Source: Embleya hyalina (GTDB taxonomy: Bacteria > Actinomycetota > Actinomycetes > Streptomycetales > Streptomycetaceae). From it: a DNA stretch of 64,000 nucleotides. A program made the position numbers and the translations under genes. Positions 16,500 through 26,718 of this stretch are shown piece after piece. Below the pieces are notes generated by a model. The model had not been told where the DNA came from and did no database searches. It saw nothing but the letters and a program-made list of their open reading frames with translations. Positions within the stretch are counted from its first letter, which is position 1, and each line of letters begins with the position of its first letter. The stretch is from positions 190,888 to 254,887 of the forward strand of contig NZ_BIFH01000015.1 in assembly GCF_003967355.1 (NCBI RefSeq), written 5' to 3'.

Positions 16500-16562
16500 T
16501 TGTCCGCTCCCTGTCCGCTCCCTGTCGGGTCGCTGTTCGGTCGCTGTTCGCTCCTTGTCGGC
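16500..16562. repeat. Short tandem 11-bp repeats upstream of ndh
   Basis: Two kinds of 11-bp unit occur back to back: TCCCTGTCCGC-like units, then GGTCGCTGTTC twice, ending with GCTCCTTGTCG. The regular 11-bp (one helical turn) phase would place a bound protein on one face of the helix. No known iteron is recognised. Confidence 0.5.
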
Positions 16563-16670
16563 CCGGGGGACGGGATGGGCGTGACGACGTGCGGGGGCAA
16601 CTCGCGGGCGCGCCAAAGGGGTCGGGGCGGACGCGGCCGCGAGCGTGGGGTGGCGGGACGAGGGGCGGGG

Positions 16671-17618
16671 CTACTCGCCGACCGGGGTCTCGGCCTCGGA
16701 CCAGGCGATGCCGTCCAGGATGTCGTGTTCGCTGACCACGACCTCGGTCAGGCCGGTGCGTTCCATGATCGTGCGCAGGACCAGGGCGCCCGCGGCGATC
16801 ACGTCGACGCGGCCCGGGTGCAGGACGGGGATGGTCGTGCGTTCGGCGTGGGTGCTCGCCAGGAGGTGGGCGGTGACGGTGCGGACCTGGTCCAGGGTCA
16901 GCCGGGCGTGGTGGATCACGGTCGAGTCGTATGCGGGCAGGTCGAGCGCGATGCCCGCGACCGTGGTGACCGAGCCGGCCAGGCCGACCAGGGTGCGGGC
17001 CCGCTCCAGGGGGACCACGGCCGCGACCTGGTCCAGGGCCGCCTCGATGTCGGTGATCGCGGCGGCGATCTGCGCCGGCGTCGGCGGGTCGTCGCGCAGG
17101 TGGCGCTCGGTCATCCGGACGCAGCCGATGTCCACCGACCGGGACGCCTCGGGCCGGTCGGTGCCGAGCACGAACTCGGTGGAGCCGCCGCCCAGGTCGA
17201 CCACGAGGTAGGGCGTCTCGACAACGCCGGTCCCGGCCGGTTCGCGGGTCGCCCCCACGAAGGACAGCGCGGCCTCCTCGTCGCCCGAGATCACCTCCGG
17301 CTCGACGCCCAGGATCTTCCGGACGCCGTCCCGGAACTCGTCCCGGTTCTCCGCGTCCCGGCTGGCGCTGGTGGCCACGAAACGCACCCGCTCGGCGTCC
17401 AGTTCGCGGATCACCTCGGCGTACTCGACACACGCCGCGAAGGTGCGCTCCAGGGCCTCCGGAGCCAGTCGGCCGGTCCGGTCCACGCCCTGGCCGAGCC
17501 GGACGATCCGCATCCGGCGGTCCAGGTCGACCAGGGTGCCGGCGGCCGGGTCCAGGTCGGCGACGAGCAGGCGGATGGAGTTGGTGCCGCAGTCGATCGC
17601 GGCCACGCGTCGGGTCAT
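16671..17618 (-). CDS. Exopolyphosphatase / guanosine pentaphosphate phosphatase (Ppx/GppA family)
   Basis: A 315-residue ASKHA-fold phosphatase. The family marks are AIDCGTNSIRLL near the start, ATSASRDAENR, EVISGDEEA and the phosphate-binding DLGGGSTEF loop at about 143-151. It lacks the C-terminal HD-like domains of the long E. coli enzymes, as is normal for the actinobacterial Ppx1 form. It removes terminal phosphate from polyphosphate or pppGpp. The start overlaps the DUF501 stop by 4 bp, indicating an operon with DUF501. Confidence 0.88.
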   Translation of the reverse strand: MTRRVAAIDCGTNSIRLLVADLDPAAGTLVDLDRRMRIVRLGQGVDRTGRLAPEALERTFAACVEYAEVIRELDAERVRFVATSASRDAENRDEFRDGVRKILGVEPEVISGDEEAALSFVGATREPAGTGVVETPYLVVDLGGGSTEFVLGTDRPEASRSVDIGCVRMTERHLRDDPPTPAQIAAAITDIEAALDQVAAVVPLERARTLVGLAGSVTTVAGIALDLPAYDSTVIHHARLTLDQVRTVTAHLLASTHAERTTIPVLHPGRVDVIAAGALVLRTIMERTGLTEVVVSEHDILDGIAWSEAETPVGE

Positions 17619-18193
17619 CGGGTCTCGTCCTCCGGGGCGGCGACGTCGGCGGGCGGAGCGGGGGTGGGAGGGGCGGCGGCGGCGGGAGAGGCGTCGGGAG
17701 AGGCGTCGGCGGGGGCGTCCACGCACACGCACGGGCCCTTGGCCCACCAGTCGGGCAGCGCGTCCAGCGCCTCGTCGCCGAGCGGGTTGACGCCCCGTCC
17801 GGCGGCCAGCGCGTGGCCCGCCAGGACGTGCAGGCACTTGACCCGGTCCGGCATGCCGCCCGCCGACGGGAAGCCCTCCAGCACCTCGATCGTGTCCCGG
17901 CGCGCGATGTAGTCCTCGTGCGCGGCGGCGTACCGGGCGGCCAGATCCTCGTCCTCGGCCAGGCGCGCGTTCATCTCGCGCATGACGTTGTTCGCCTCCA
18001 GCGTCCCGATCGCGGACGCCGCCCGGGGGCAGGTCAGGTAGTACAGGGTCGGGAACGGCGAGCCGTCCTCCAGACGCGGGGCGGTCTCCACGACGTCCGG
18101 CAGCCCACACGGGCACCGGTGTGCGACGCCGCGCAGACCACGCGGGGTACGGCCGAGCTGCGCCTTGACGGCGTCGATGTCCTGCTGATCCAT
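17615..18193 (-). CDS. DUF501 family protein
   Basis: A 192-residue protein with the actinobacterial DUF501 pattern: VAHRCPCGLPDVVETAPRL, YYLTCPRAASAIGTLE and VKCLHVLAGHALAAG, with conserved cysteines and histidine that may bind a metal. A proline/alanine-rich tail of about 30 residues is specific to this protein. Its biochemical role is unknown, but the order ftsB, DUF501, ppx is conserved in actinobacteria, including mycobacteria. Start ATG 18193; the stop overlaps the ppx start. Confidence 0.85.
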   Translation of the reverse strand: MDQQDIDAVKAQLGRTPRGLRGVAHRCPCGLPDVVETAPRLEDGSPFPTLYYLTCPRAASAIGTLEANNVMREMNARLAEDEDLAARYAAAHEDYIARRDTIEVLEGFPSAGGMPDRVKCLHVLAGHALAAGRGVNPLGDEALDALPDWWAKGPCVCVDAPADASPDASPAAAAPPTPAPPADVAAPEDETR

Positions 18194-18340
18194 GGAGGGA
18201 GTATGTCCTGTTTCGCTGAATGGTTCGGACCGACGTTCGACCGGGGTGCCGCCCCGGAGCCGCGCGCCGCGGCCGGTCACGGCGGGCGGTCGCGGCGGGC
18301 GGCGCGGAACCGGCGGGCCCGGCGGGGACCCGGACCGGGC

Positions 18341-18976
18341 CTAGCCGATCGACGTGGCGGGTGTCCTCGTGGGCGTCGGGGGCGTGCTGGGGGTCGGCGT
18401 ACCGGCCTTGTCCGCGTCGCGGGTGGAGTCCCACAGCTTCCGGTACCAGGGCGGCGAACCGGCCTGGGCCGGGGTCGGCGGCGCCGGGTTGCCCGCGGTG
18501 CCGGCGGGCGGCACCACCAGGTAGGCGGTGTCGCCCGGGTAGACGAAGTGCAGCCGCTCGCGCGCCTGTTGCCGGACGTACGCCGGGTCGTTCCAGCGCT
18601 CCAGGTCGGACCGCATGCGCTCGGTCTCGGACTGCTGCTTGCGGGTGCTCTCGCGCAGGTCGGCCACGTCGGAGCGCTGCGCCAGGTATTGCCGCAGCGG
18701 GTAGACGAGGGCGATCGCCAGGCTCAGCACCACCAGGGTCAGCACGATCCACTTGCCGCCGCCGCGCCGGCGCAGCCGACCAAGGCCCGCCGCCGCGGCC
18801 GAGTCCTTGAAGGACCCGGCCGCCTTCGGCTTGGCGGGCCTCGCCCCGGCCGACCTCGACGGGGCCGACGCCGGGCGCGTACCGCGGGCCTGGCGCGGCG
18901 GCGCGACGGCTCGGGACGCGCGGGCGACCCGAGTCGGCCCGGCCGTCCTGCGACCGCCCTCGCCCTGCTCGCTCAC
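18341..18976 (-). CDS. FtsB/DivIC-type septum formation initiator
   Basis: A 211-residue bitopic membrane protein from GTG 18976. A basic, Pro/Ala-rich cytoplasmic N-terminus of about 75 residues is followed by one transmembrane helix (WIVLTLVVLSLAIALVYPL), a coiled coil (SDVADLRESTRKQQSETERMRSDLERW) and an extracellular FtsB motif (DPAYVRQQARERLHFVYPGD). The family links the division proteins FtsL and FtsQ at the septum. It lies 56 bp after eno and is probably in its operon. The Pro/Thr-rich tail is long for the family. Confidence 0.88.
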   Translation of the reverse strand: MSEQGEGGRRTAGPTRVARASRAVAPPRQARGTRPASAPSRSAGARPAKPKAAGSFKDSAAAAGLGRLRRRGGGKWIVLTLVVLSLAIALVYPLRQYLAQRSDVADLRESTRKQQSETERMRSDLERWNDPAYVRQQARERLHFVYPGDTAYLVVPPAGTAGNPAPPTPAQAGSPPWYRKLWDSTRDADKAGTPTPSTPPTPTRTPATSIG

Positions 18977-19032
18977 GCGTCCTCCCGCCGTTCCGTCGAT
19001 TCGGCGCCGGCGGTCCCCCGCTCGACCGGGTG

Positions 19033-20439
<1,407 letters not shown>

Positions 20440-20475
20440 CTAGGGTGACGCTCGGTCGAGGGACGGGGCGTACAC

Positions 20476-20838
20476 ATGACCGAACCGGATCCGGGGGACA
20501 TATCGCCGCTCACGCGGGAGATCGACCGACTGCTCGCGGACGAGGGCGACCCGCGGGCGCTGCTGAGCGCGCTGCTCGCGGCCCGGCTGTACTGCGAACG
20601 CCCCGAGCGGGTCGGCTTCGCGGCGATCGGCCCGCCGGGTGGCGGGGTGGTTCCGGTGTTCACGTCCGAGGAGCAGTTGGCGCTGTTCGTCCGGGGCGGA
20701 TGCGACTGGTTCGCCGTCGAAGGCGCCGACCTGGTGCGGCTGTTGCCGCCCGGTTACGACATCGCGATCGACCTGGCCGGCCCGACGCCCGTGCGGCTGC
20801 GGGCGAGTCTGTGGAACGCGGAGGCGGCGGATGGGTGA
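20476..20838 (+). CDS. SseB-like domain protein
   Basis: A 120-residue protein with the SseB N-terminal fold pattern: LLSALLAARLYCERP, VVPVFTSEEQLALFVRGG and a C-terminal VRLLPPGYDIAIDLAGP. In actinobacteria SseB-like proteins accompany type VII secretion substrates and polymorphic toxins, probably as chaperones or accessory factors. It overlaps the WXG100-like gene by 8 bp, and both lead into the Rhs gene. A TAGGGT near 20443 could be its -10 box. Confidence 0.75.
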   Translation: MTEPDPGDISPLTREIDRLLADEGDPRALLSALLAARLYCERPERVGFAAIGPPGGGVVPVFTSEEQLALFVRGGCDWFAVEGADLVRLLPPGYDIAIDLAGPTPVRLRASLWNAEAADG

Positions 20839-21178
20839 CGGGTTCGAGGTCGACAGCGCGTTCGTGCGCGGAGCCGGTACGGAGTTGATCGAGGCGCTGA
20901 CGGTCGCCCGGGAGATCGCGCAGAAGCAACAGCCGCTGCGGGATGGGCTGGTGGCGCTGCAGAAGTACTACTCGTCGCCGTTCCAGGCCGGCGAGATCGT
21001 GCTGGAGTCCGCCAAGGCGATGGCCGCGCTGGTGAACCTCGGCGAGAACATCGCGATCGCGCTGGAGATGGCCGCGCAGCAGTACGAGGCGGCCGAACGC
21101 GACGCCGAGGCCCGGTTCTTCACGCCCGGCGGCGCGGCCTCGATCCACGCGGGCGACGACATGGGCACCACGAACTGA
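20831..21178 (+). CDS. WXG100/ESX-like small helical protein
   Basis: A 115-residue helical protein starting at ATG 20831 inside the end of the SseB-like gene. It is the right size for WXG100/ESAT-6-type proteins, with helix-forming segments (IEALTVAREIAQKQQPLRDGLVALQ, AMAALVNLGENIAIALEMAAQQYEAAERDAEARF), but lacks a clean WXG turn. It lies 13 bp before the Rhs toxin and probably pairs with the toxin's helical N-terminus for secretion. Confidence 0.65.
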   Translation: MGDGFEVDSAFVRGAGTELIEALTVAREIAQKQQPLRDGLVALQKYYSSPFQAGEIVLESAKAMAALVNLGENIAIALEMAAQQYEAAERDAEARFFTPGGAASIHAGDDMGTTN

Positions 21179-21191
21179 CGGAGGCCGCCCG

Positions 21192-24100
21192 GTGTTGGTA
21201 TCCGGCGAACCGCTCACCCCCGACTCGCAGCCTCGCGGCCTGATACCGGGCGACTGGGAGGTGTTACAGGCGCTCGCCGACGTGCTGACCCGGTTCTCGG
21301 CGCAGGCGCTGGAGGCCAAGGGCCGGCTCGGCAAAATCGAGGGCAGGGACCTCTGGCAGGGCGACGCGGCGGAGGGCTTTCGCAAGGACCTCGGGATCGT
21401 CACCGAGATCCTGGGCCTGCACGGAAAGGAATACCCGAGCGTCGCCGCGAAGTTGCGCGAGTTCGCCGAGGTGTTGCGGTTCGCCCAGGGCGAGTGCGCG
21501 AACGAGATCATCCCCAAGGCGAAGCAGGCGTTCTGGCTGATCGAGGCGCAGGCGCGCGAGCAGGAGTCGTACGACCTCGCCAAGCGCGCTCAGGATGTGC
21601 GGAAGGCCGACGGCGTCGGCAAGGAGTGCCTGCCCGCGCTGCCGCACAAGCCCGAGGGCCATCCGGGCGCGGACATGTTGCGCGAGGCGCAGGCGCAGTT
21701 GCAGCGGGTGCGCGAGCGGGTGGAAAAGGCCGACGCGCACGCGCTGTTGGAACTACGCAAGTCCCGTGGCGTCCTCGACCTCGACCCGGACATGTGGAAG
21801 ACACTCCGCCAGGCCGGGATCGATTTCGCCCAGGGCGCCGCCGGCGGGGTCTTCGAACTCGCGAGCTTCGCGTGGACGATCGACCCGGGTCGGATCTTCG
21901 TCGACCCGATCGCGTACGCCACCGACCTGAAGGGCATCGCGGGCGGCATGCTCGGCATCGCCCGGGACCCGGTCGGGTTCGCCCAGGACACGGTCGTCAC
22001 GTCGTGGGAGGACTTCAAGAAGAACCCGGCCCGCTGGCTCGGCCACGCGGCACCCGACCTGGCCCTGACGCTGGCCACGCGCGGCGGCAACAAGGCGCTG
22101 ACGCCCGCCCAGCAGGTCGAGAAGAACATCGCCAAGCGGGACAACCCGCGTTGCCGGGCCGCGGAGGCGTGCACGCGCGAGGGCGAGCCGATCGACGTGG
22201 TCACCGGCGAGATGGTGCTGCCGCAGACCGACGTGACACTGGCGGGCGCGCTGCCGCTGGTGCTGGAGCGACACCACCGGACGGCTTTCGGCGGGGGCCG
22301 GTTCTTCGGTACGCGGTGGGCGTCGACGTTGGACCAGTGCGTGCGTCTGGGCGCGGATCGGGTCACCTTCACCGCCGCCGACGGGATGACGCTGCGCTAT
22401 CCGGTGCCGAGGCCGGGCGAGGCGGTGCTGCCGATGGGCGGATACCGGTGGCCCCTGGTGTGGGACGGCACCGGCACGTTCACGGTCACCGACCCGCGGC
22501 GGGGGTGGACGTGGTCCTTCGCGGCGCTGCCGGGCCCGGCATCGCGCCGAATACCGGTGCGGGCGCTGGCGGATCGCAACGGGAACCGCGTCGACTACCA
22601 CTACGACGCCGAGGGTGTGCCGCGCGAGGTCACCCACTCGGGCGGCTACCGGGTGGCGGTCGACTCGGCGGAGGGGCTGATCACGGGGTACCGCTTGCTC
22701 GGCGCGGACCCGCTCACCCACACGAGCACGGCCGACCCGGCGGCCTCCGTCGACCTCGTCACCTTCACCCACGACGCCCCCGGCAACCTCACCGAAGTCG
22801 TCAACTCCTCCGGCCGCCCCCTGCGCTTCACCTACGACGCCCACCACCGCATGACGTCCTGGACCGACCGCAACAACACCTGGTACCAGTACGAATACGA
22901 CGGGGCCGGCCGCTGCGTACGCGGCTCCGGCATCAACGGCGTCCTGGACAACACCTTTGCCTACGACGAGGCATCGCGGATCACCAGGATGACCGACGCC
23001 TTGGGCGCCGTCCGCACCTACGAATACAACGACTGGTCGCAGGTCATCCGCGAAACCGACCCCCTCGGCGGCACCAGGCTCACCGAATGGGACTCCTACA
23101 ACCGCCGAGTGGCCGTCACCGACGAACTGGGCCACACCACGCGGTACTCCTACGACGCGTGGGACAACACCATCGGCGTAGTCCTCCCCAACGGCACCTT
23201 CACAGTCGCCGACCACGACCCGCTCCTGTGCCGCCCAACCCGCATCACCGCCCCGGACGGCGAAGTCCGCCAACACACCTACGACAGTCGCGGCAACCTC
23301 CTCACCACCACCGACGAACTCGGCGCGACCACATCCCACACCTACAACGAGTCCGGCCACCTCACCAGCATCACCAACGCCCTGGGCCACACCACAACGC
23401 TCACCCCCAACCCGGCCGGCCTGCCCATAGCGGTAACCGACCCCCTGAACGCCACCACACACATCACCCACAACGCCTTCGGCCGAACCACCACCCTGAC
23501 CGACCCCCTCGGCCACACCACCAAAACCACCTGGACTGTGGAAGGCAAACCGGCGTTGCGCGAACGTCCCGACGGCACGAATGAATCCTGGACCTGGGAC
23601 GGGGAGGGAAACCTTCGCCACCACGTCAACCCGGCAGGCTTCACCACGTCCTACGAGTCCACCCACTTCGACCTGCCGGCGGTCCGAACCGGCCCGGACG
23701 GCGCACGACTGGAATTCACCTACGACGCCGAACTCCGCCTCACCGAAGTCACCAACCCACAGGGCCACACCTGGCGCTACACCTACGACCCGGCAGGCCG
23801 TCTCGCCGCCGAGACGGACTTCAACGGCCGAGGGTTGACCTACCACTACGACGCAGCCGGTCGGCTGATTCGACACAGGAACGGCGCGGGAGAAATCACC
23901 ACGTACACCCGCGACGCCACCGGCTGGGTCACTTCTCAGCGACACGTCGCAACACAACACGAAACGAATTACCACTTCGACGCCGCCGGCCGCCTGATTC
24001 GGGCTATCGCTCCGGAGGCGGATCTGGTCCTCACCTACGACGCCCTCGGCCGCATCACGGCCGAGACCACCAACGGCCGTACGTTGTCCAACGTGTACGA

Positions 24101-25625
24101 CGCGGCGGGAAACCGTGTTCGCCGGACAACTCCTGCCGGCCACGTCACCGAATGGACCTACGATCCTACGGGCCGCCCCACGGCCTTACATATCGTCGGA
24201 AACACTCTCGAATTCACCTTCGATCCCGCCGGGCGCGAAACAATCCGTCGTTTCGGAGATCGAGTCACTCTCGCTCAAGAGTGGAACGAGACTAATCACG
24301 TCATCTCCCAGGCGATCTGCGTCGGGGATCCTGCCGGCAGGATCGCTGCTTCCCTGGACCCGAACCTCGGCGTCACCGAACGTTCTCGTCGGAATTACAC
24401 CTACCGGGCCGACGGCTACGTCACATCGATCGACGAACCGGCCATCGGCCTCAAGACGTACGACTTGAATGAGGTGGGCCGTATCACCGCCGTTCACGCG
24501 CACGGTTGGACGGAACGCTATGCGTACGACCCAGCCGGAAATCAGCGCCATGCCGACTGGCCCGAATCCGAGGGCGCTGGAGGCGGGCGGGAGGTCGTCG
24601 GAACCCTGATTCATCGGGCCGGCCGCATCCATTATCGATATGACGATCAAGGACGCATGATCCAACGGACGCAAAAGACCCTGTCCGGGAAGTCCAAGTA
24701 CTGGATCTACACCTGGGGTCCCGAGGATCGACTGGCGAGCGTCGTTACGCCGGACGGCGCCACGTGGCAATATATTTATGATCCGCTGGCTCGCCGAATA
24801 GCCAAGAGGAAATTGACGACCGGCGGCACCGTTGCGACCGAAGTGCTGTTTTCCTGGGACAACTCATTCTTGGCAGAGCAGGGTTCGCCCGGAGGCGCAA
24901 CGATCACCTGGGAGTACGAGTTCGGGGATAATCACCGCCCACTCCTGCAAATCAACACTTCCGCAGGAGAGGAGGGGGAAGACTCGCACTGTCTTGCAGT
25001 CGCCTGCGCCCTCGATGGGACTCCTGTCGAACTCGTCGACAACAAAGGGGCCATTGCCTGGCATTCTCGGCATACGTTGTGGGGCACGAGGATTGCGACC
25101 ACACCCGGAGATTTGGACTGTCCACTCGGCTTCCCGGGACAATACCGCGACCTGGAGTCCCAAGTATTCCATAGTGTTTTTCGGCAATACGATCCAAACC
25201 TTGCCCAATTTTGCAGCCCCGACCCTTTGGGCATCGAAGCATCACCCAACCATCACGCCTACGTCATAAACCCCGTCTCATGGTCGGATCCACTCGGACT
25301 GGCTCCTCAGGGCGCCAAGGATCCCATCAATCTCGGGCCGGGATTCACGGCAAGAATCGATGTCTTTCCCATGGGATTGGGGACCGATTTCGAAATTCAT
25401 GTCTACAAGGGCGGCGTCGACTACGGCGTCTACGGCAGTACTGGATGGTTCGCCAAGCACGGCCACGGAACGGACATCGAGGTTCCGGCCGCAATCGAAA
25501 ACTCATTGAGAGGGATGGCCATCGAGATGCTTCGCAGAACCAATAGACTGGGTCCACGTGGAACCGAAGATATATCGGGCGATAATTGGCATCGCCCGAG
25601 ACTGACCGGCGGAGGTTGTAAATGA
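21192..25625 (+). CDS. Rhs-type polymorphic toxin with T7SS-like N-terminus and unrecognised C-terminal toxin
   Basis: A 1477-residue protein from GTG 21192 (GGAGG upstream). Residues 1-220 are helical and resemble a type VII secretion substrate head. A DUF6531-like entry follows (EPIDVVTGEMVLPQTDVTL, about 330), then about 25 YD/RHS repeats (YDAAGRL, YDPAGR types, 460-1250) that form the toxin-wrapping shell. The RHS core ends with YDPNLAQFCSPDPLG and NPVSWSDPLGL near 1370, where autoproteolysis releases the tip in this family. The last 107 residues (EIHVYKGGVDYG, GWFAKHGHGTDIEVP) are the presumptive toxin, not recognised. Codons 25 and 999 are TTA, implying bldA dependence. Base composition drops after about 24.2 kb, suggesting module exchange. 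Confidence 0.9.
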   Translation: MLVSGEPLTPDSQPRGLIPGDWEVLQALADVLTRFSAQALEAKGRLGKIEGRDLWQGDAAEGFRKDLGIVTEILGLHGKEYPSVAAKLREFAEVLRFAQGECANEIIPKAKQAFWLIEAQAREQESYDLAKRAQDVRKADGVGKECLPALPHKPEGHPGADMLREAQAQLQRVRERVEKADAHALLELRKSRGVLDLDPDMWKTLRQAGIDFAQGAAGGVFELASFAWTIDPGRIFVDPIAYATDLKGIAGGMLGIARDPVGFAQDTVVTSWEDFKKNPARWLGHAAPDLALTLATRGGNKALTPAQQVEKNIAKRDNPRCRAAEACTREGEPIDVVTGEMVLPQTDVTLAGALPLVLERHHRTAFGGGRFFGTRWASTLDQCVRLGADRVTFTAADGMTLRYPVPRPGEAVLPMGGYRWPLVWDGTGTFTVTDPRRGWTWSFAALPGPASRRIPVRALADRNGNRVDYHYDAEGVPREVTHSGGYRVAVDSAEGLITGYRLLGADPLTHTSTADPAASVDLVTFTHDAPGNLTEVVNSSGRPLRFTYDAHHRMTSWTDRNNTWYQYEYDGAGRCVRGSGINGVLDNTFAYDEASRITRMTDALGAVRTYEYNDWSQVIRETDPLGGTRLTEWDSYNRRVAVTDELGHTTRYSYDAWDNTIGVVLPNGTFTVADHDPLLCRPTRITAPDGEVRQHTYDSRGNLLTTTDELGATTSHTYNESGHLTSITNALGHTTTLTPNPAGLPIAVTDPLNATTHITHNAFGRTTTLTDPLGHTTKTTWTVEGKPALRERPDGTNESWTWDGEGNLRHHVNPAGFTTSYESTHFDLPAVRTGPDGARLEFTYDAELRLTEVTNPQGHTWRYTYDPAGRLAAETDFNGRGLTYHYDAAGRLIRHRNGAGEITTYTRDATGWVTSQRHVATQHETNYHFDAAGRLIRAIAPEADLVLTYDALGRITAETTNGRTLSNVYDAAGNRVRRTTPAGHVTEWTYDPTGRPTALHIVGNTLEFTFDPAGRETIRRFGDRVTLAQEWNETNHVISQAICVGDPAGRIAASLDPNLGVTERSRRNYTYRADGYVTSIDEPAIGLKTYDLNEVGRITAVHAHGWTERYAYDPAGNQRHADWPESEGAGGGREVVGTLIHRAGRIHYRYDDQGRMIQRTQKTLSGKSKYWIYTWGPEDRLASVVTPDGATWQYIYDPLARRIAKRKLTTGGTVATEVLFSWDNSFLAEQGSPGGATITWEYEFGDNHRPLLQINTSAGEEGEDSHCLAVACALDGTPVELVDNKGAIAWHSRHTLWGTRIATTPGDLDCPLGFPGQYRDLESQVFHSVFRQYDPNLAQFCSPDPLGIEASPNHHAYVINPVSWSDPLGLAPQGAKDPINLGPGFTARIDVFPMGLGTDFEIHVYKGGVDYGVYGSTGWFAKHGHGTDIEVPAAIENSLRGMAIEMLRRTNRLGPRGTEDISGDNWHRPRLTGGGCK

Positions 25626-26086
25626 AATTTATCGAGATCGAATGGCGGACCGACACCAGGGGGTTTTGGCTGGACCCCCGGCCATATCTTGGCGAACTTC
25701 CGAAAATGAGGTCGACCCTTCCTCAGGGAGCCTGGGAGTTCGCCACCGATCCGGGGCACTACGATTTCAGCAGCGCCAGATGCGTAAAGGATTTGGGGTT
25801 CGACACCCTCGTGACTCCGGCGAACAGTCGCCAGGGTCTCGAAATTCTCTTCTCCCCGAACCCTTGGAAGCACGAGGAGGCGTTGCGCATCCGTTACACC
25901 GGCATCGAAAGCCTGTCCGTGGATTGGGAAAGTCAAGCTGCGGGTGGCAGCGTAAGAGATTCCCTTCTTCTCGATGAAATCCTGCCCACCGATTCAGGGT
26001 GCCGACACGAGATCGCTCTCACCGGCGCAACCATCCTGATCACATGCGCCGACCTGACCGCATCGTGGGAGCCTCGAAACCGATGA
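25622..26086 (+). CDS. Putative immunity protein of the Rhs toxin
   Basis: A 154-residue protein whose ATG overlaps the Rhs stop as ATGA, so synthesis is coupled to the toxin. It is acidic-to-neutral and beta-rich (KFIEIEWRTDTRGFW, LRIRYTGIESLSVDW, IALTGATILITCADL), like small cytosolic immunity proteins, and shares the lower GC of the toxin tip. No known immunity family was recognised. Function is inferred only from the tight coupling that such pairs show. Confidence 0.7.
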   Translation: MKFIEIEWRTDTRGFWLDPRPYLGELPKMRSTLPQGAWEFATDPGHYDFSSARCVKDLGFDTLVTPANSRQGLEILFSPNPWKHEEALRIRYTGIESLSVDWESQAAGGSVRDSLLLDEILPTDSGCRHEIALTGATILITCADLTASWEPRNR

Positions 26087-26187
26087 TAGAAACGGACGAC
26101 GAACATGAAGTTATGCCGACGTCGGCTCGATATATCCTGAATCTGCGAGAAACCGCCCGTCTCGATCCGAACCATCCGCAGATCTGA
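26083..26187 (+). CDS. Very small open frame after the immunity gene
   Basis: A 34-residue frame from ATG 26083 that overlaps the immunity stop (ATGA) and ends 22 bp before the next gene. It is acidic, with no recognisable domain. It may be a coupled micro-gene or a remnant of a displaced immunity gene; the evidence is only the overlap. Confidence 0.25.
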   Translation: MIETDDEHEVMPTSARYILNLRETARLDPNHPQI

Positions 26188-26208
26188 AAACATCGGAGGA
26201 GGATCTCG

Positions 26209-26718
26209 ATGGACCCGTCGAACGCTCACATATCCGCCCTGGAAGGATGTGACGGTCGGGGCTACGGGGATACTCCGCTGGGGAGCAAGAGGGATCGGTT
26301 GATCGGGTCCTTCGTGGACCTTGTGGCAAACCGCGATGATTTGACCTATGCGATCGAACTCGGACGGCAGAAGAGGCGGTGGGATGCTCTCGACACCTAT
26401 GCCGCTCGGATGGCGTCGATCGCCGTTCGGGAACGCGATTCCGACATCCTTCGCCGAGGGCTGGTCGCGGCGCTGATCGCCATGAAATCGACCGACGATG
26501 AGCGTGAGACCCTGCCGACCCTGAGTCTTCTCTACCGGGCGTGGGAAATTCTGGGCGATCGGGACTTGCGTTTTCGTGCGCCGCGCGATCTGCGCGTCCA
26601 GGAAGACGACGATCCTCTCGTCGCCTTCGCTCGGCGCTCCCCCGACGACCGAGGAATCCGAGCGATGGGCTACCGCGAAGGCAGCGACTCCGAAGGGTTT
26701 CGATTCCTTGACCGATGA
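26209..26718 (+). CDS. Hypothetical helical protein downstream of the Rhs pair
   Basis: A 169-residue protein with the ribosome binding site GGAGGAGG about 8 bp before ATG 26209. The N-terminal part is helical (RDRLIGSFVDLVANRDDLTYAIELGRQKRRWDALDTYAARMASIAVRERD). It could be a second immunity protein for an older toxin tip. Its C-terminus is Arg/Asp rich and peters out, and good coding signals continue in other frames after the stop, hinting at a frameshift. Confidence 0.5.
   Translation: MDPSNAHISALEGCDGRGYGDTPLGSKRDRLIGSFVDLVANRDDLTYAIELGRQKRRWDALDTYAARMASIAVRERDSDILRRGLVAALIAMKSTDDERETLPTLSLLYRAWEILGDRDLRFRAPRDLRVQEDDDPLVAFARRSPDDRGIRAMGYREGSDSEGFRFLDR

Larger units (their letters stand above)
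16112..16670. other. Long intergenic region upstream of ndh
   Basis: 559 bp between the ndh start and the stop of ppx/gppA, both on the minus strand. It holds a perfect Rex operator (16430-16445), a dyad GTGCA-N4-TGCAC (16203-16216), a weak hairpin CGAAGGG/CCCTTCG (16167-16191) and a block of short tandem repeats at 16500-16560. The reading frames that cross it look like chance GC frames. Confidence 0.6.
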
